Assembly (NCBI RefSeq): GCF_008806975.1
Contig: NZ_CP031728.1
Location: 4,567,501-4,631,500 of the forward strand
DNA: 64,000 nucleotides
Source of the DNA: Cellvibrio sp. KY-GH-1
GTDB lineage: Bacteria > Pseudomonadota > Gammaproteobacteria > Pseudomonadales > Cellvibrionaceae
Direction of reading: 5' to 3'
Positions 1-10,946 of this stretch are shown here, piece after piece (the first letter of the stretch is position 1; every line of letters begins with the position of its first letter). Below the pieces are notes generated by a model. That model was not told the origin of the DNA, did no database searches, and saw only the letters and a program-made list of their open reading frames with translations. The position numbers were made by a program, and so were the translations under genes.

Positions 1-1865
<1,865 letters not shown>

Positions 1866-2106
1866 ATATAACAGAATCGACTGTTAGACGGTTTAACGAT
1901 TCACACAGAGAAGAAAACTCTGTTCGGACTTGTTCAGGATATACAAGCATCCAAAACACTGTAAAATATGACAAACTGGCTAATCGTTAGATAGCAAGTA
2001 GATAGATACAAAGTAAAACAGCAACGCTTTACAATCCACCACCCTATTTGAGTCAATCAAGGCTGACATAATAAATGTCATAAGACCTTCGAACTCATAC
2101 AAAATT

Positions 2107-2224
2107 GCTTGACGACCATAGCAAGTTGGAACCACCTGATCCCATACCGAACTCAGAAGTGAAACGACTTAGCGCCGATGGTAGTGTGGGGCTTCCCCAT
2201 GTGAGAGTAGGTCATCGTCAAGCT
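2107..2224 (+). rRNA. rrf: 5S ribosomal RNA
   Basis: The terminal helix is formed by GCTTGAC at 2107-2113 and GTCAAGC at 2217-2223. The core CCGAACTCAGAAGTGAAAC and the GCGCCGATGGTAGTGTGGGG block match gammaproteobacterial 5S. It is the last gene of the rRNA operon, followed by a strong terminator. The ends may shift by one or two bases. Confidence 0.96.
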
Positions 2225-2237
2225 TCTAAATATAAAA

Positions 2238-2268
2238 CGCCCGATAGATACTCTATCGGGCGTTTTTT
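2238..2268 (+). terminator. Rho-independent terminator of the rRNA operon
   Basis: A perfect 11-bp stem, CGCCCGATAGA / TCTATCGGGCG, with a 3-nt loop is followed by six T residues. It lies 14 nt after the 5S end. From here to 2413 no further gene or clear promoter was seen. Confidence 0.93.
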
Positions 2269-2413
2269 ATTTGCATCAAATTTTTGATCTTTCTCCTGCG
2301 CAAAACCGCTAGATTCTAATTTGTGGTTACACCCTTTTTGCCTTCTGATCACTGGCTTTTATTATTGAGCTCTGCTTAGATGTATTTTCTGTTCCGCACC
2401 ATGGGCTCATCAC

Positions 2414-3514
2414 GTGTTAACAATTGATCTTTCCGCTATTCAAGCTAACTGGCTCTACATTTCATCTGTTTCACAAGGGACAGCCGCAGCTGTGATAAAA
2501 GCAAATGCATACGGGTTAGGTGCCTCACGGGTTGGCCCCGCACTTTATTCCGCAGGTTGTAGAGATTTTTTTGTGGCCACTCTTGAAGAGGGGCTTTCCG
2601 CCAGAGGCTTTCTTCCTTCCGATAGTCTTATCTATGTGTTGGGTGGTCCTCGTATCTGCGAGACACAAGAATTTATCGGCGCTAAATTAATTCCTGTTCT
2701 CTGCTCGTTGTCGCAAATCAAAGATTGGGCGCAACAAAACCAAAAACAAAATTGCACATTCCCTTCTGCAGTAAAACTCAACACAGGGATGACCCGTCTT
2801 GGCTTGGATCGTTATGAGTTTAACTTTCTCTGTGAAGACGCTGATTTGATAAAAGCGATTAATCCCGTTTTACTAATGAGTCACCTTGCCTGTGCTGATG
2901 ACCCCTCGCACCGATTAAACTCAGTACAACAACAGCGGTTCGCGCAAAGTGCTGCACTTATTGCAAAGATTATCCCTTCGATTCGACGAAGTCTCGCCAA
3001 TTCATCGGGAATTTTTTTAGGTAGTAAATGGCATTTTGATCTGGTTAGACCTGGTGCAGCTATTTACGGAATAAATCCACAGCCCAAACAAGTTAATCCC
3101 ATGATGCCGGTTGTGCGTTTGTCCTTACCGATTATTCAGGTCCGAACTTTGGACGACGATGTTACTCTTGGGTATGGGGCTGATGCCTCTCTACCAAAAG
3201 GTAAGCGAGTAGCTGTGGTTGCTGGGGGCTACGCTGATGGATTGCATAGAACGCTTGGGAAGCAGCCTGAAGGTGATTTGTGCGGATATAGAGTTCGCAC
3301 AATTGGGCGTATATCTATGGATGTAACGCTCTTCGATATCTCTGACGTGTACTTGCCTAGCGACCAATTATTGGGTCAATCAATAGAAGTCATAAGTGAA
3401 AACTTCACGCTTGAATATCTGAGCAATAAAAGTCAATTGTTAGGCTACGAGGTGCTGACATCACTCGGTGGGCGCTATAAGAGGCAGTATTTATCCGAGG
3501 CGAATCATGATTGA
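2414..3514 (+). CDS. alr: Alanine racemase
   Basis: PLP-dependent enzyme that interconverts L- and D-alanine and supplies D-Ala for peptidoglycan. It has 366 residues, the usual family length. The N-terminal TIM-barrel motif KANAYGLG carries the PLP lysine (about residue 29). The C-terminal domain has GYGADAS, which supplies the catalytic tyrosine, and the IGRISMD motif. The start is GTG at 2414; no strong ribosome binding site is visible and no in-frame ATG gives a better N terminus. The stop overlaps the birA start by 8 nt, so the two are probably co-transcribed. In Pseudomonas-type order birA is not preceded by alr, so this placement is a local rearrangement (inference). Confidence 0.95.
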   Translation: MLTIDLSAIQANWLYISSVSQGTAAAVIKANAYGLGASRVGPALYSAGCRDFFVATLEEGLSARGFLPSDSLIYVLGGPRICETQEFIGAKLIPVLCSLSQIKDWAQQNQKQNCTFPSAVKLNTGMTRLGLDRYEFNFLCEDADLIKAINPVLLMSHLACADDPSHRLNSVQQQRFAQSAALIAKIIPSIRRSLANSSGIFLGSKWHFDLVRPGAAIYGINPQPKQVNPMMPVVRLSLPIIQVRTLDDDVTLGYGADASLPKGKRVAVVAGGYADGLHRTLGKQPEGDLCGYRVRTIGRISMDVTLFDISDVYLPSDQLLGQSIEVISENFTLEYLSNKSQLLGYEVLTSLGGRYKRQYLSEANHD

Positions 3515-4502
3515 TTCACATAAGTCTGAGCTCGGAGCACTTTGGAATATCGTGACTTTGCTGGCTGATGGTGAGTTTCATTCAGGCGAGGATTTGGGTG
3601 GTATCTTAGGAGTAAGTCGTGCAGCAGTATGGAAGCATCTACAAAAACTAGAGGGGTTTGGCGTCGGCTTATCTTCAGTAAAAGGTAGAGGCTATCGTAT
3701 TCAGGGGGGGCTAGATCTCCTAGATGCGGAAAAAATTAAAGCAAATTTAACCTCTAAAGAAGATCTGGATTTAAGAGTCTTTGCTCAATTGGATTCAACA
3801 AATTCTTTTCTGATGCGTGAGCAAAATCCTTCCAGAAAAATTTGTTTAGCTGAGTTTCAGTCTGCAGGGAGGGGGCGCAGAGGTCGCGTTTGGGTCAGCC
3901 CACTGGCGCAAAATATATATTGCTCAATTGGGTGGGAATTTGATGGCGGAGTAGCAGCACTGGAAGGGCTTAGCTTGGCAATAGGCGTAGCAGTTGTACG
4001 CACTTTACAAATAGCAGGCGTAAATGACGTAACACTGAAGTGGCCGAATGATGTTTTACATCAAAATAAAAAGCTCGCCGGTATTTTGATTGAGGTTATG
4101 GGTGATCCTGTCGGTTGTTGCCAGGTTGTTGTAGGAGTTGGGCTGAACGTTGCCATGCAACACAACCAAATAAATGACATTGACCAGCCATGGACGGCAT
4201 TGAACTCTCTTCTAGCGAAGGAGGCAAAGTCGACCATGGAGCGAAATTATTTGGCGGCTGCAATGATCGACAATTTGATTGCGATATTAACGGATTATCA
4301 TCAGACGGGTTTTGCGCGCTACCACTCTGAGTGGATGCAGAAAGCTGCGTATTTGGGGGATCGTGTTGTCTTGCGCAACGGACAGCAAACGGTGACGGGT
4401 AGGTTTTCTGGTGTTTCATCAACAGGGGCGTTGTGCCTTGAAACCGATCTCGGAGAGCAGACTTTTCATGGCGGTGAACTTTCTTTGAGGTCGTTATCGT
4501 GA
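3507..4502 (+). CDS. birA: Bifunctional biotin ligase / biotin operon repressor BirA
   Basis: Activates biotin to biotinyl-AMP, attaches it to the biotin carboxyl carrier protein, and in related bacteria represses biotin synthesis genes. The 331-residue protein has an N-terminal winged helix (about 5-65, with SRAAVWKHLQKL as recognition region), a central ligase domain with the biotin/ATP loop SAGRGRRGRVWVSP and KWPNDVL, and a small C-terminal SH3-like domain. The start was set at ATG 3507, which has GAGG a few bases upstream; the longer frame from 3468 merely runs into alr. It overlaps alr by 8 nt and coaX by 4 nt, so translation is probably coupled. Confidence 0.95.
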   Translation: MIDSHKSELGALWNIVTLLADGEFHSGEDLGGILGVSRAAVWKHLQKLEGFGVGLSSVKGRGYRIQGGLDLLDAEKIKANLTSKEDLDLRVFAQLDSTNSFLMREQNPSRKICLAEFQSAGRGRRGRVWVSPLAQNIYCSIGWEFDGGVAALEGLSLAIGVAVVRTLQIAGVNDVTLKWPNDVLHQNKKLAGILIEVMGDPVGCCQVVVGVGLNVAMQHNQINDIDQPWTALNSLLAKEAKSTMERNYLAAAMIDNLIAILTDYHQTGFARYHSEWMQKAAYLGDRVVLRNGQQTVTGRFSGVSSTGALCLETDLGEQTFHGGELSLRSLS

Positions 4503-5257
4503 TTTTGGAGTTTGATCTAGGTAACTCTCGCTGTAAATGGCGATTGCGTACCGACCACGAAGTAGTGGCTCGCGGCCATTTGTTAACAGCGACGCATTTT
4601 AATGAGCTTGATATTCCCTTGGATCTGCATCGGTTAAGTATCAAAAGGGTGCTCTGCGTTAGTGTTGTCAGCGAGGCTAAGGAACGAGAAATGGTAGCGT
4701 GGTGCGAGTCTTTTTTGGGCATTACTCCTGAGTTCGCTCGCGTAGCGCCTGCATTTGGTAAAGTGGTCAATGGGTATGTAGAACCTTCTACGTTGGGGGC
4801 TGATCGCTGGGTGGGGATTGTCTGTGCCCATAATCGTTTTCATAATTCGCTAATACTTGTCTCGTTCGGGACCGCAATAACAGTGGATCTGATTTTGAGA
4901 GGTGGTCGACACCTAGGTGGCTTCATAGCTCCAGGAATTAACCTTATGCTAAGTTCTTTGGTGAACGGAACCTGTCGGGTTGCGATCGATGAATTTTTTA
5001 GCGTAGCGAGCCTACAGCCCGGCATCGCAACCAGTGGGGCAGTTCACTCTGCCGTTACTGCAATGTTAATGGGGTTAGTCGGCAATGGGATAACTCAACT
5101 TCAAAAAATGGAGCCTGAGTCGAAGATGGATATTGTTTTCACGGGAGGTGACGCAGGGAAATTCCTGTCGTTGTACCCGGAAGCTCAGTTTTTACCAGAT
5201 TTGACTTTGGATGGGCTTAGTTATGTTTTCAACAATTCCAAAAATACGGAGCAATAA
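4499..5257 (+). CDS. coaX: Type III pantothenate kinase
   Basis: Catalyses the first step of coenzyme A synthesis, phosphorylating pantothenate; the type III family belongs to the ASKHA fold. The 252 residues open with the phosphate-binding motif DLGNSRCKWR, followed by GADRWVG (about 99-105) and GTAITVDL, typical of CoaX. The start codon is GTG at 4499, overlapping the birA stop by 4 nt. The birA-coaX pair followed by a SPOR protein and tRNA genes is the Pseudomonas order, which supports the call. Confidence 0.94.
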   Translation: MILEFDLGNSRCKWRLRTDHEVVARGHLLTATHFNELDIPLDLHRLSIKRVLCVSVVSEAKEREMVAWCESFLGITPEFARVAPAFGKVVNGYVEPSTLGADRWVGIVCAHNRFHNSLILVSFGTAITVDLILRGGRHLGGFIAPGINLMLSSLVNGTCRVAIDEFFSVASLQPGIATSGAVHSAVTAMLMGLVGNGITQLQKMEPESKMDIVFTGGDAGKFLSLYPEAQFLPDLTLDGLSYVFNNSKNTEQ

Positions 5258-5971
5258 ATGCGGGCAATATTTTTGGTGCTAGTGATTGCAAACGCTGCTT
5301 TTTTTGTTCATCAAGCATTTTTTTTGAAAGATGGTGAAGTGTTGCCGTTGGTTGATGACCGAGGTGTCGCAGAAACGAAAAATAATTTGCAATTATTATC
5401 AGAGGCCGCTGGTGAAATTGCCCCAGCAAAAAAAAATAATTTAAAGGTGACAGAAATTACGTCGAATAATAAGTCTGATGGCACTGGAGGTGGAGAGTTG
5501 TGCTCAATGATTGGTCCGTATGAGCAGTTATTGCAAGCTGAGTACGCGGTAGAACGTTTGACGGCCTTCGGCATCAGTGCTCATATAGCACCGATAGAGA
5601 TTCAGGAGGGTGAGTCATTCTGGGTATATCTCAAGCCGGAAATGTCAGAGAAAGAGGCTGTTCGACGTTTATATGAGTTACAAAAGAAAAATATTGAAAG
5701 CCATATCATTACCCGGGGTGAGTTGGCCAATGGAATTTCTTTCGGGCGTTTTGCCGATTACGCTGAGGCTGAAATAAAATCGAGCGAAATAAAAGGTCAC
5801 GGTTATGAAGTTGCGATAAAAGCTTTACCAAAAACAATTCTGGAGACTTGGGTGGTTCTGGATGCGGGGCTTGCTGAAAAAGTAGACGAATTGGTATGGG
5901 TGGATCTCTTAAGTAAACAATCAGGCTTAGAAAAACGACAAAATTATTGTTTAGGTGTTGCTTCTCAGTAA
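5258..5971 (+). CDS. SPOR-domain membrane-anchored protein
   Basis: The 237-residue protein begins with an uncleaved-looking hydrophobic segment (about residues 2-20), then a low-complexity Lys/Asn-rich linker. A SPOR-like domain follows at roughly 80-160 (CSMIGPYEQLLQAEYAV then FWVYLKP), a fold that in other proteins binds denuded glycan strands at division sites. It starts directly after the coaX stop with no spacer and is probably the last gene of the alr-birA-coaX unit. The equivalent position in Pseudomonas also holds a SPOR-domain gene. The exact cellular role is unknown. Confidence 0.82.
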   Translation: MRAIFLVLVIANAAFFVHQAFFLKDGEVLPLVDDRGVAETKNNLQLLSEAAGEIAPAKKNNLKVTEITSNNKSDGTGGGELCSMIGPYEQLLQAEYAVERLTAFGISAHIAPIEIQEGESFWVYLKPEMSEKEAVRRLYELQKKNIESHIITRGELANGISFGRFADYAEAEIKSSEIKGHGYEVAIKALPKTILETWVVLDAGLAEKVDELVWVDLLSKQSGLEKRQNYCLGVASQ

Positions 5972-5986
5972 ATGTTTCAATAGAAT
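5958..5986 (+). promoter_or_regulatory. Probable sigma-70 promoter of the tRNA-tufB cluster
   Basis: TTGCTT at 5958-5963 and TAGAAT at 5981-5986 are separated by exactly 17 nt. A C-rich stretch (CTGCCTCC) follows, of the kind seen at stringently controlled stable-RNA promoters. The -35 lies inside the end of the SPOR gene. The predicted start is near 5993, 24 nt before the first tRNA. Confidence 0.7.
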
Positions 5987-6016
5987 TCTGCCTCCACAAA
6001 CAGCGGTGGTTAGAAA

Positions 6017-6092
6017 GCTGGCGTAGCTCAGTAGGTAGAGCAGCTGACTTGTAATCAGCCGGTCGGGGGTTCAATTCCTCTCGCCAGCTCCA
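6017..6092 (+). tRNA. tRNA-Thr (anticodon TGT)
   Basis: 76 nt including an encoded CCA. The acceptor stem GCTGGCG / CGCCAGC, D-loop GTAGCTCAGTAGGTAGAGC, anticodon loop CTTGTAA and T-arm GGTTCAATTCC are all canonical. It is first in a four-tRNA cluster (Thr-Tyr-Gly-Thr) ahead of tufB, as in E. coli. Confidence 0.97.
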
Positions 6093-6187
6093 ATTTTAAC
6101 CAGTTGTTTTGATCGTAACTCTGTGAATTTGTTAAAAAAATAGATTGACAGTTGGCGATTCAGGTCGGAAAATGCCGGCGGTTTTCG

Positions 6188-6271
6188 GCAGGGGTTCCCG
6201 AGTGGCCAAAGGGATCAGACTGTAAATCTGACGCGCGAGCTTCGGTGGTTCGAATCCACCCCCCTGCACCA
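6188..6271 (+). tRNA. tRNA-Tyr (anticodon GTA)
   Basis: Class II tRNA with a long variable arm. The acceptor stem is GCAGGGG / CCCCTGC, the anticodon loop contains GTA (CTGTAAA), the T-arm is GGTTCGAATCC, and the CCA is encoded. It is the second gene of the cluster. Confidence 0.96.
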
Positions 6272-6330
6272 AATTCTCTAATACAGAGAAAGGCAAAAGC
6301 AAGTGAGCTAGCAGCCAATATCTGATTAAA

Positions 6331-6404
<74 letters not shown>

Positions 6405-6421
6405 AACTATTAAGGTTTTAG

Positions 6422-6497
6422 GCTCATATAGCTCAGTTGGTAGAGCACACCCTTGGTAAGGGTGAGGTCAGCAGTTCAAATCTGCTTATGAGCTCCA
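6422..6497 (+). tRNA. tRNA-Thr (anticodon GGT)
   Basis: 76 nt including encoded CCA. The acceptor stem is GCTCATA / TATGAGC, the anticodon loop is TTGGTAA and the T-arm is AGTTCAAATCT. Last of the four tRNAs; 76 nt separate it from tufB, and that gap holds a terminator-like hairpin. Confidence 0.97.
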
Positions 6498-6502
6498 AGT
6501 GC

Positions 6503-6533
6503 GCTGCGAGAGTTGCTCTCTCGCAGCTTTTTT
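6503..6533 (+). terminator. Terminator or attenuator between the tRNA cluster and tufB
   Basis: A 10-bp perfect stem, GCTGCGAGAG / CTCTCGCAGC, with a 5-nt loop runs into six T residues. No obvious promoter was seen between it and tufB, so some read-through from the tRNA promoter, or an unrecognised promoter, must feed tufB (inference). Confidence 0.8.
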
Positions 6534-6573
6534 ATCTGTGTAAAAGTCATCTACGTCTGAGGAGGCGCTCGCA

Positions 6574-7797
6574 ATGGCGAAGGAAAAGTTTGAACGTAAC
6601 AAGCCCCACGTCAACGTGGGCACCATCGGTCACGTTGACCATGGTAAAACCACTCTGACCGCAGCTTTGACCAAAGTGTGTGCAGAGAGCTGGGGCGGTA
6701 GCTTCGTAGCTTATGACGGTATCGATAATGCACCGGAAGAAAAAGCTCGTGGTATTACCATTAACACTTCTCACGTAGAGTATGACTCTCCAACTCGCCA
6801 CTACGCACACGTTGACTGCCCAGGCCACGCCGACTATGTGAAGAACATGATTACCGGTGCTGCTCAGATGGACGGTGCGATTCTGGTGTGTGGTGCGACC
6901 GATGGTCCAATGCCGCAAACCCGTGAGCACATCCTGCTGTCTCGCCAAGTGGGTGTTCCTTACATTGTGGTGTTCCTGAACAAGGCTGACCTGCTGGCTG
7001 AAGACTGCGGCGGTGTAGGCACTGACGAATACAACGAAATGCTGGAATTGGTAGAGATGGAATTGCGTGAGCTTCTGTCTACTTACGACTTCCCAGGTGA
7101 CGATACTCCAATCATTGCAGGTTCTGCATTGATGGCGTTGAACGGCCAGGACGACAACGGTCTGGGTACTTCCGCTGTGCGTAAGCTGGTTGAGTCTCTG
7201 GATAGCTACATTCCAGAGCCAGTACGTGCAATCGATCAGCCATTCCTGATGCCAGTAGAAGACGTATTCTCTATCTCTGGTCGTGGTACTGTGGTAACTG
7301 GTCGTGTAGAGCGCGGCATTGTTAAAGTTGGCGAAGAGATTTCAATCGTTGGCTTGAAAGACACTCAAAAAACCACCTGTACTGGTGTTGAAATGTTCCG
7401 CAAGTTGCTCGACGAAGGTCGTGCTGGTGAGAACGTTGGTGTTCTGTTGCGCGGTACTAAGCGCGATGACGTTGAGCGTGGTCAGGTTCTGTGTAAGCCG
7501 AACTCTGTAACTCCGCACACCAAGTTTGAAGCGGAAGTGTACGTTCTGTCCAAAGAAGAAGGTGGTCGTCACACTCCATTCTTCAAGGGCTATCGTCCAC
7601 AGTTCTACTTCCGTACTACTGACGTAACTGGTGCAGTAGAGTTGCCGGAAGGTGTAGAAATGGTTATGCCAGGTGACAACATCAAGATGGTTGTTACCCT
7701 GATTCACCCAATCGCGATGGAAGACGGTCTGCGTTTTGCTATCCGTGAAGGTGGTCGTACTGTTGGTGCTGGCGTTGTTGCCAAAATCATTCAGTAA
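6574..7797 (+). CDS. tufB: Elongation factor Tu (copy in the tRNA operon)
   Basis: GTPase that delivers aminoacyl-tRNA to the ribosome. The 407 residues contain the G1 motif GHVDHGKTT, the switch I region [14 protein letters not shown] (G3) and NKAD (G4), then the two beta-barrel domains. The protein is identical to the second copy at 23502. The start is ATG 6574 with GAGGAGG about 8 nt upstream. It sits between the Thr-Tyr-Gly-Thr tRNAs and tRNA-Trp/secE, the classical tufB position. DNA identity to the other copy seems to run from codon 5 to just past the stop, which points to gene conversion. Confidence 0.98.
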   Translation: MAKEKFERNKPHVNVGTIGHVDHGKTTLTAALTKVCAESWGGSFVAYDGIDNAPEEKARGITINTSHVEYDSPTRHYAHVDCPGHADYVKNMITGAAQMDGAILVCGATDGPMPQTREHILLSRQVGVPYIVVFLNKADLLAEDCGGVGTDEYNEMLELVEMELRELLSTYDFPGDDTPIIAGSALMALNGQDDNGLGTSAVRKLVESLDSYIPEPVRAIDQPFLMPVEDVFSISGRGTVVTGRVERGIVKVGEEISIVGLKDTQKTTCTGVEMFRKLLDEGRAGENVGVLLRGTKRDDVERGQVLCKPNSVTPHTKFEAEVYVLSKEEGGRHTPFFKGYRPQFYFRTTDVTGAVELPEGVEMVMPGDNIKMVVTLIHPIAMEDGLRFAIREGGRTVGAGVVAKIIQ

Positions 7798-7852
7798 TTA
7801 ACTTTTGTGTGGCAGCTTTATGGCTGCTGCACAAAGCTGCTTCATTTATGTT

Positions 7853-7928
7853 AGGCCAGTAGTTCAATTGGTAGAGCACCGGTCTCCAAAACCGGGTGTT
7901 GGGGGTTCGAGTCCCTCCTGGCCTGCCA
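7853..7928 (+). tRNA. tRNA-Trp (anticodon CCA)
   Basis: 76 nt including encoded CCA. The acceptor stem is AGGCCAG / CTGGCCT, the anticodon loop is CTCCAAA and the T-arm is GGTTCGAGTCC. It lies between tufB and secE as in Pseudomonas, 24 nt before the chosen secE start. Confidence 0.97.
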
Positions 7929-7952
7929 AATTTCATGAAGGTTTCCGTGATA

Positions 7953-8321
7953 ATGACTGCAAATACTGAAGAGAAAGTTTATCGGCTGGATGCATTAAAA
8001 TGGCTTCTGGTTGCGGCTGTGGTTGCTGTTGGTGTTGTCGGAAATTCTCATTTTTCAGCTGAATCTATTCTTTATCGTGCGCTTGGCTTGATTGTGCTTG
8101 CTGCAGTTGCTGTATTTGTCGCGCTGCAAACAGCAAAAGGTTCAGCCATCGCTGATGTGGTGCGTGGCGCATTAGTTGAGTTGCGTAAGGTTGTTTGGCC
8201 TACGCGTCAGGAAACTAATCAAACAACATTAATTGTACTGGCTGTTGTTATAGTGGCCTCGATTATTTTGTGGTTGTTAGACACCCTATTTGGCTTTGTT
8301 GCTTCCAGCATCATAGGTTAA
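7953..8321 (+). CDS. secE: Preprotein translocase subunit SecE
   Basis: Small essential subunit that clamps SecY in the SecYEG channel of the inner membrane. From ATG 7953 it has 122 residues. Two hydrophobic segments (about 15-32 and 42-58) come before the conserved amphipathic stretch [13 protein letters not shown], and a last transmembrane helix follows (about 93-116), the three-helix gammaproteobacterial form. The longer reading frame from 7896 overlaps tRNA-Trp and was rejected; ATG 7935 is possible but has no better ribosome site. nusG follows 5 nt later. Confidence 0.94.
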   Translation: MTANTEEKVYRLDALKWLLVAAVVAVGVVGNSHFSAESILYRALGLIVLAAVAVFVALQTAKGSAIADVVRGALVELRKVVWPTRQETNQTTLIVLAVVIVASIILWLLDTLFGFVASSIIG

Positions 8322-8326
8322 GAATT

Positions 8327-8860
8327 ATGGCTAAACGCTGGTATGTGGTTCACGCCTACTCGGGCTATGAAAAAAAAGTTGCGTCATCATTGCGTGATCG
8401 CGTTGCGCTTTACGGTATGGAAGAGAGTTTCGGTGAAATTCTTGTTCCTACAGAAGAAGTTGTTGAAATGCGCGGTGGGCAAAAGCGTAAAAGTGAGCGT
8501 AAGTTTTTTCCTGGATATGTGTTAGTTCAAATGGAATTGAATGATGATACTTGGCATTTGGTGAAAGACACTCCGCGGGTAATGGGCTTTATTGGTGGCA
8601 AGGCTGATCAGCCTGCGCCTATTACTGAGAAAGAGGCAGAAGCAATTTTGCGTCGTGTTGACGATTCAATCGAAAAGCCTAAGCCTAAAACCATATTTGA
8701 GCCTGGTGAAATGGTTCGTGTAATTGATGGCCCATTTAATGATTTTAATGGTGTCGTTGAAGAAGTTAATTACGACAAAAATAAATTGCGAGTTGCAGTA
8801 CTGATCTTTGGGCGCTCAACTCCGGTTGAATTGGAATTCGGTCAGGTAGAAAAGACCTGA
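8327..8860 (+). CDS. nusG: Transcription termination/antitermination factor NusG
   Basis: Binds RNA polymerase at the clamp, reduces pausing, and couples transcription to Rho or to the ribosome through S10. The 177-residue protein begins [15 protein letters not shown], the NGN-domain signature, and ends with a KOW domain ([20 protein letters not shown], about 124-143). The longer frame from 8270 lies inside secE. ATG 8327 matches the family N terminus. It is the partner gene of secE in one short operon. Confidence 0.97.
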   Translation: MAKRWYVVHAYSGYEKKVASSLRDRVALYGMEESFGEILVPTEEVVEMRGGQKRKSERKFFPGYVLVQMELNDDTWHLVKDTPRVMGFIGGKADQPAPITEKEAEAILRRVDDSIEKPKPKTIFEPGEMVRVIDGPFNDFNGVVEEVNYDKNKLRVAVLIFGRSTPVELEFGQVEKT

Positions 8861-8882
8861 TAGCTAACAAGGTTTATAAGTG

Positions 8883-8911
8883 CCCTTCTTTGCAATGCAA
8901 AGAGGGGTTTT
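8883..8911 (+). terminator. Hairpin with short T run between nusG and rplK
   Basis: An 11-bp stem, CCCTTCTTTGC / GCAAAGAGGGG (one G-T pair), with a 3-nt loop is followed by only four T residues. It is probably a partial terminator or attenuator separating secE-nusG from the rplK unit. The remaining sequence up to 9005 holds no clear promoter. Confidence 0.6.
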
Positions 8912-9005
8912 CGTGTCCTTGGTTTCGATCAGGGCGGGGAGCCGAAGACGTCAGGTTTTGCCAAAAACCTGATTGAGGCGCTAACACCCATAGGGGAGTA
9001 ATGTC

Positions 9006-9437
9006 ATGGCAAAAAAAGTAACCGCTTACGTTAAGCTGCAAGTTGCAGCTGGTAAAGCAAATCCAAGTCCACCAGTTGGTCCCGCATTGGGTCAGCATGG
9101 CGTGAATATTATGGAATTCTGTAAAGCGTTCAATGCCCAAACTCAGGGCATGGAAGTTGGCGCGCCTGTACCGGTAATTATCAGTGTATATAGTGATCGC
9201 AGCTTTACTTTTGTAATGAAAACACCTCCAGCATCTTTCTTATTGAAGAAGGCTGCCGGTATTACCAGTGGTAGCGGTCGTCCAAACACCAACAAGGTTG
9301 GCAAGGTAAACCGTGCGCAATTGGAAGCGATTGCTACTACAAAAATGGCAGATTTGACTGCTGCTGATATGGATGCTGCTGTGCGCACTATTGCAGGCTC
9401 TGCGCGTTCAATGGGCTTGGAAGTGGAGGGCGTATAA
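9006..9437 (+). CDS. rplK: 50S ribosomal protein L11
   Basis: Part of the GTPase-associated centre, binding the 23S 1070 region, and needed for RelA activation. The 143 residues have the family length. The N-terminal [20 protein letters not shown] and the [21 protein letters not shown] motif are standard, and the C-terminal RNA-binding domain ends with [18 protein letters not shown] lies about 7 nt upstream of ATG. The rplA start lies 2 nt after this stop. Confidence 0.98.
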   Translation: MAKKVTAYVKLQVAAGKANPSPPVGPALGQHGVNIMEFCKAFNAQTQGMEVGAPVPVIISVYSDRSFTFVMKTPPASFLLKKAAGITSGSGRPNTNKVGKVNRAQLEAIATTKMADLTAADMDAAVRTIAGSARSMGLEVEGV

Positions 9438-9438
9438 C

Positions 9439-10134
9439 ATGGCAAAAATCACCAAACGTCAACGTGCTATCAATGAGAAAGTTGATTCAACTAAGCAGTA
9501 CTCAATTGAGGATGCTGTTGCTCTGTTGAAAGAAGTCTCTAATGTAAAATTTGCAGAAACCGTAGATGTAGCTATCAGCTTGGGTATTGACCCACGTAAA
9601 TCTGATCAGTCTGTTCGCGGTGCTACCACCCTTCCTCATGGCAACGGTAAATCTGTTCGCGTTGCAGTGTTCACTCAAGGCGCAAACGCTGAAGCGGCGA
9701 AAGCTGCTGGTGCAGAGTTTGTTGGCATGGATGAGCTCGCCGCTGAAATTAAAGCTGGCAAGATGGATTTTGATGTAGTAATTGCTAGCCCCGACGCAAT
9801 GCGTGTGGTTGGTCAGTTGGGTCAAGTGCTTGGTCCTCGTGGCCTGATGCCAAACCCAAAAACTGGCACAGTTACCCCAGATGTAGTGACTGCAGTAAAA
9901 AATGCTAAAGCAGGTCAAGTTCGTTTCCGTGCAGAGAAAGGCGGTATCGTTCATGGCGGGCTGGGTAAGATTTCTTTTGATGCTGTGGCTATCAAAGAAA
10001 ACCTGGAAGCTTTGGTTAACGATTTGAAAAAAGCCAAGCCTGCAACTTCAAAGGGTATTTATCTGAAGAAGATTTGTTTGAGCACCACTATGGGCCCAGG
10101 TTTGGTAATCGATCAAGCATCTCTCGCAATTTAA
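9439..10134 (+). CDS. rplA: 50S ribosomal protein L1
   Basis: Forms the mobile L1 stalk near the E site; in E. coli it also represses its own L11-L1 mRNA. From ATG 9439 it has 231 residues, beginning [11 protein letters not shown]. Characteristic blocks are [18 protein letters not shown] and [15 protein letters not shown]. The upstream-extended frame from 9373 overlaps rplK and was rejected; GGAGGG lies 12 nt before the ATG. Confidence 0.98.
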   Translation: MAKITKRQRAINEKVDSTKQYSIEDAVALLKEVSNVKFAETVDVAISLGIDPRKSDQSVRGATTLPHGNGKSVRVAVFTQGANAEAAKAAGAEFVGMDELAAEIKAGKMDFDVVIASPDAMRVVGQLGQVLGPRGLMPNPKTGTVTPDVVTAVKNAKAGQVRFRAEKGGIVHGGLGKISFDAVAIKENLEALVNDLKKAKPATSKGIYLKKICLSTTMGPGLVIDQASLAI

Positions 10135-10140
10135 TTTGCA

Positions 10141-10388
10141 GATGCAAAAGAACTTTGGGGTCCGCCTGCTTTTGTAGGCGGGCTGTCAAAGACCGTAGGT
10201 GTTAAGAGTTGAGTTTTGCTCGAGACTTAATGCAATTGCCTACGCAGATGGTGAGACCCTTTTCAGTATAAAAAAGCTGAATGACATCACCAAATGATGG
10301 TTTCATTGCTTATCCTGATTTTAAATCTGGATTGCGATGGAAATTGAAGACAACGATAGATTATCTCTATCCCAACAGGAGAAATCCC
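10141..10388 (+). promoter_or_regulatory. L10 leader region of rplJL-rpoBC mRNA
   Basis: The 254-nt gap between rplA and rplJ holds the kind of leader to which L10(L12)4 binds to repress rplJL translation. Visible elements are a hairpin with CCGCCTGC / GCGGGC near 10162-10184 and the AGGTGTTAAGAGTTGAG to GAGACTTAATGCAATTGCCT block (about 10196-10242), which pairs as a long interrupted stem. Assignment is by resemblance to the known family; I did not fold it. Confidence 0.65.
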
Positions 10389-10880
10389 GTGGCACTAGGA
10401 CTTGATGGTAAGAAAGCGATTGTCGCTGAAGTCCATGAAGCTGCTAAGAGTGCGTTGTCTGCGGTGGTTGCGGATTCCCGTGGCGTAACCGTAGGTAAAA
10501 TGACCGCTCTGCGCAAGCAGGCCCGTGAAGCAGGCGTTTGGATTCAAGTCGTCCGCAACACTTTGGCCCGTCGCGCTGTACAAGGCACAGCTTACGAATG
10601 TCTCATTGACACTTTCGTTGGTCCAACCTTGATCGCTTTCTCAACCGAACATCCAGGTGCGGGCGCCCGCATTCTGCAAGATTTCGCGCGTGAAAATGAC
10701 AAGTTTGAATTGAAGGCTGCCGCTTTTGAAGGTGAGAAAGTAAACATCGCTATGTTGGCAACTCTGCCAACCTACGACGAAGCTGTGGCTCGCCTGCTGC
10801 GTACAATGAAAGAAGCAGCTGCTGGCAAACTGGTTCGCACCATTGCGGCCGTTCGCGACCAAAAAGAACAAGCTGCTTAA
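10389..10880 (+). CDS. rplJ: 50S ribosomal protein L10
   Basis: Base of the ribosomal stalk that carries the L7/L12 dimers. From GTG 10389 it has 163 residues, starting [15 protein letters not shown], with AGGAG 6 nt upstream. The longer frame beginning at 10281 translates the leader and does not resemble L10. The C-terminal helix ([23 protein letters not shown]) is the L12-binding part. rplL follows after 66 nt. Confidence 0.96.
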   Translation: MALGLDGKKAIVAEVHEAAKSALSAVVADSRGVTVGKMTALRKQAREAGVWIQVVRNTLARRAVQGTAYECLIDTFVGPTLIAFSTEHPGAGARILQDFARENDKFELKAAAFEGEKVNIAMLATLPTYDEAVARLLRTMKEAAAGKLVRTIAAVRDQKEQAA

Positions 10881-10946
10881 TTTCGATAGCTGCTTAAATT
10901 TTTAATGATTTATGAGCGTAATGCTCTCCAAAATAGGAATTGAGTC

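Noticed and set aside
10281-10388. Longer N terminus for rplJ
   Set aside because: The extra 36 codons translate the L10 leader; AGGAG sits correctly before GTG 10389.
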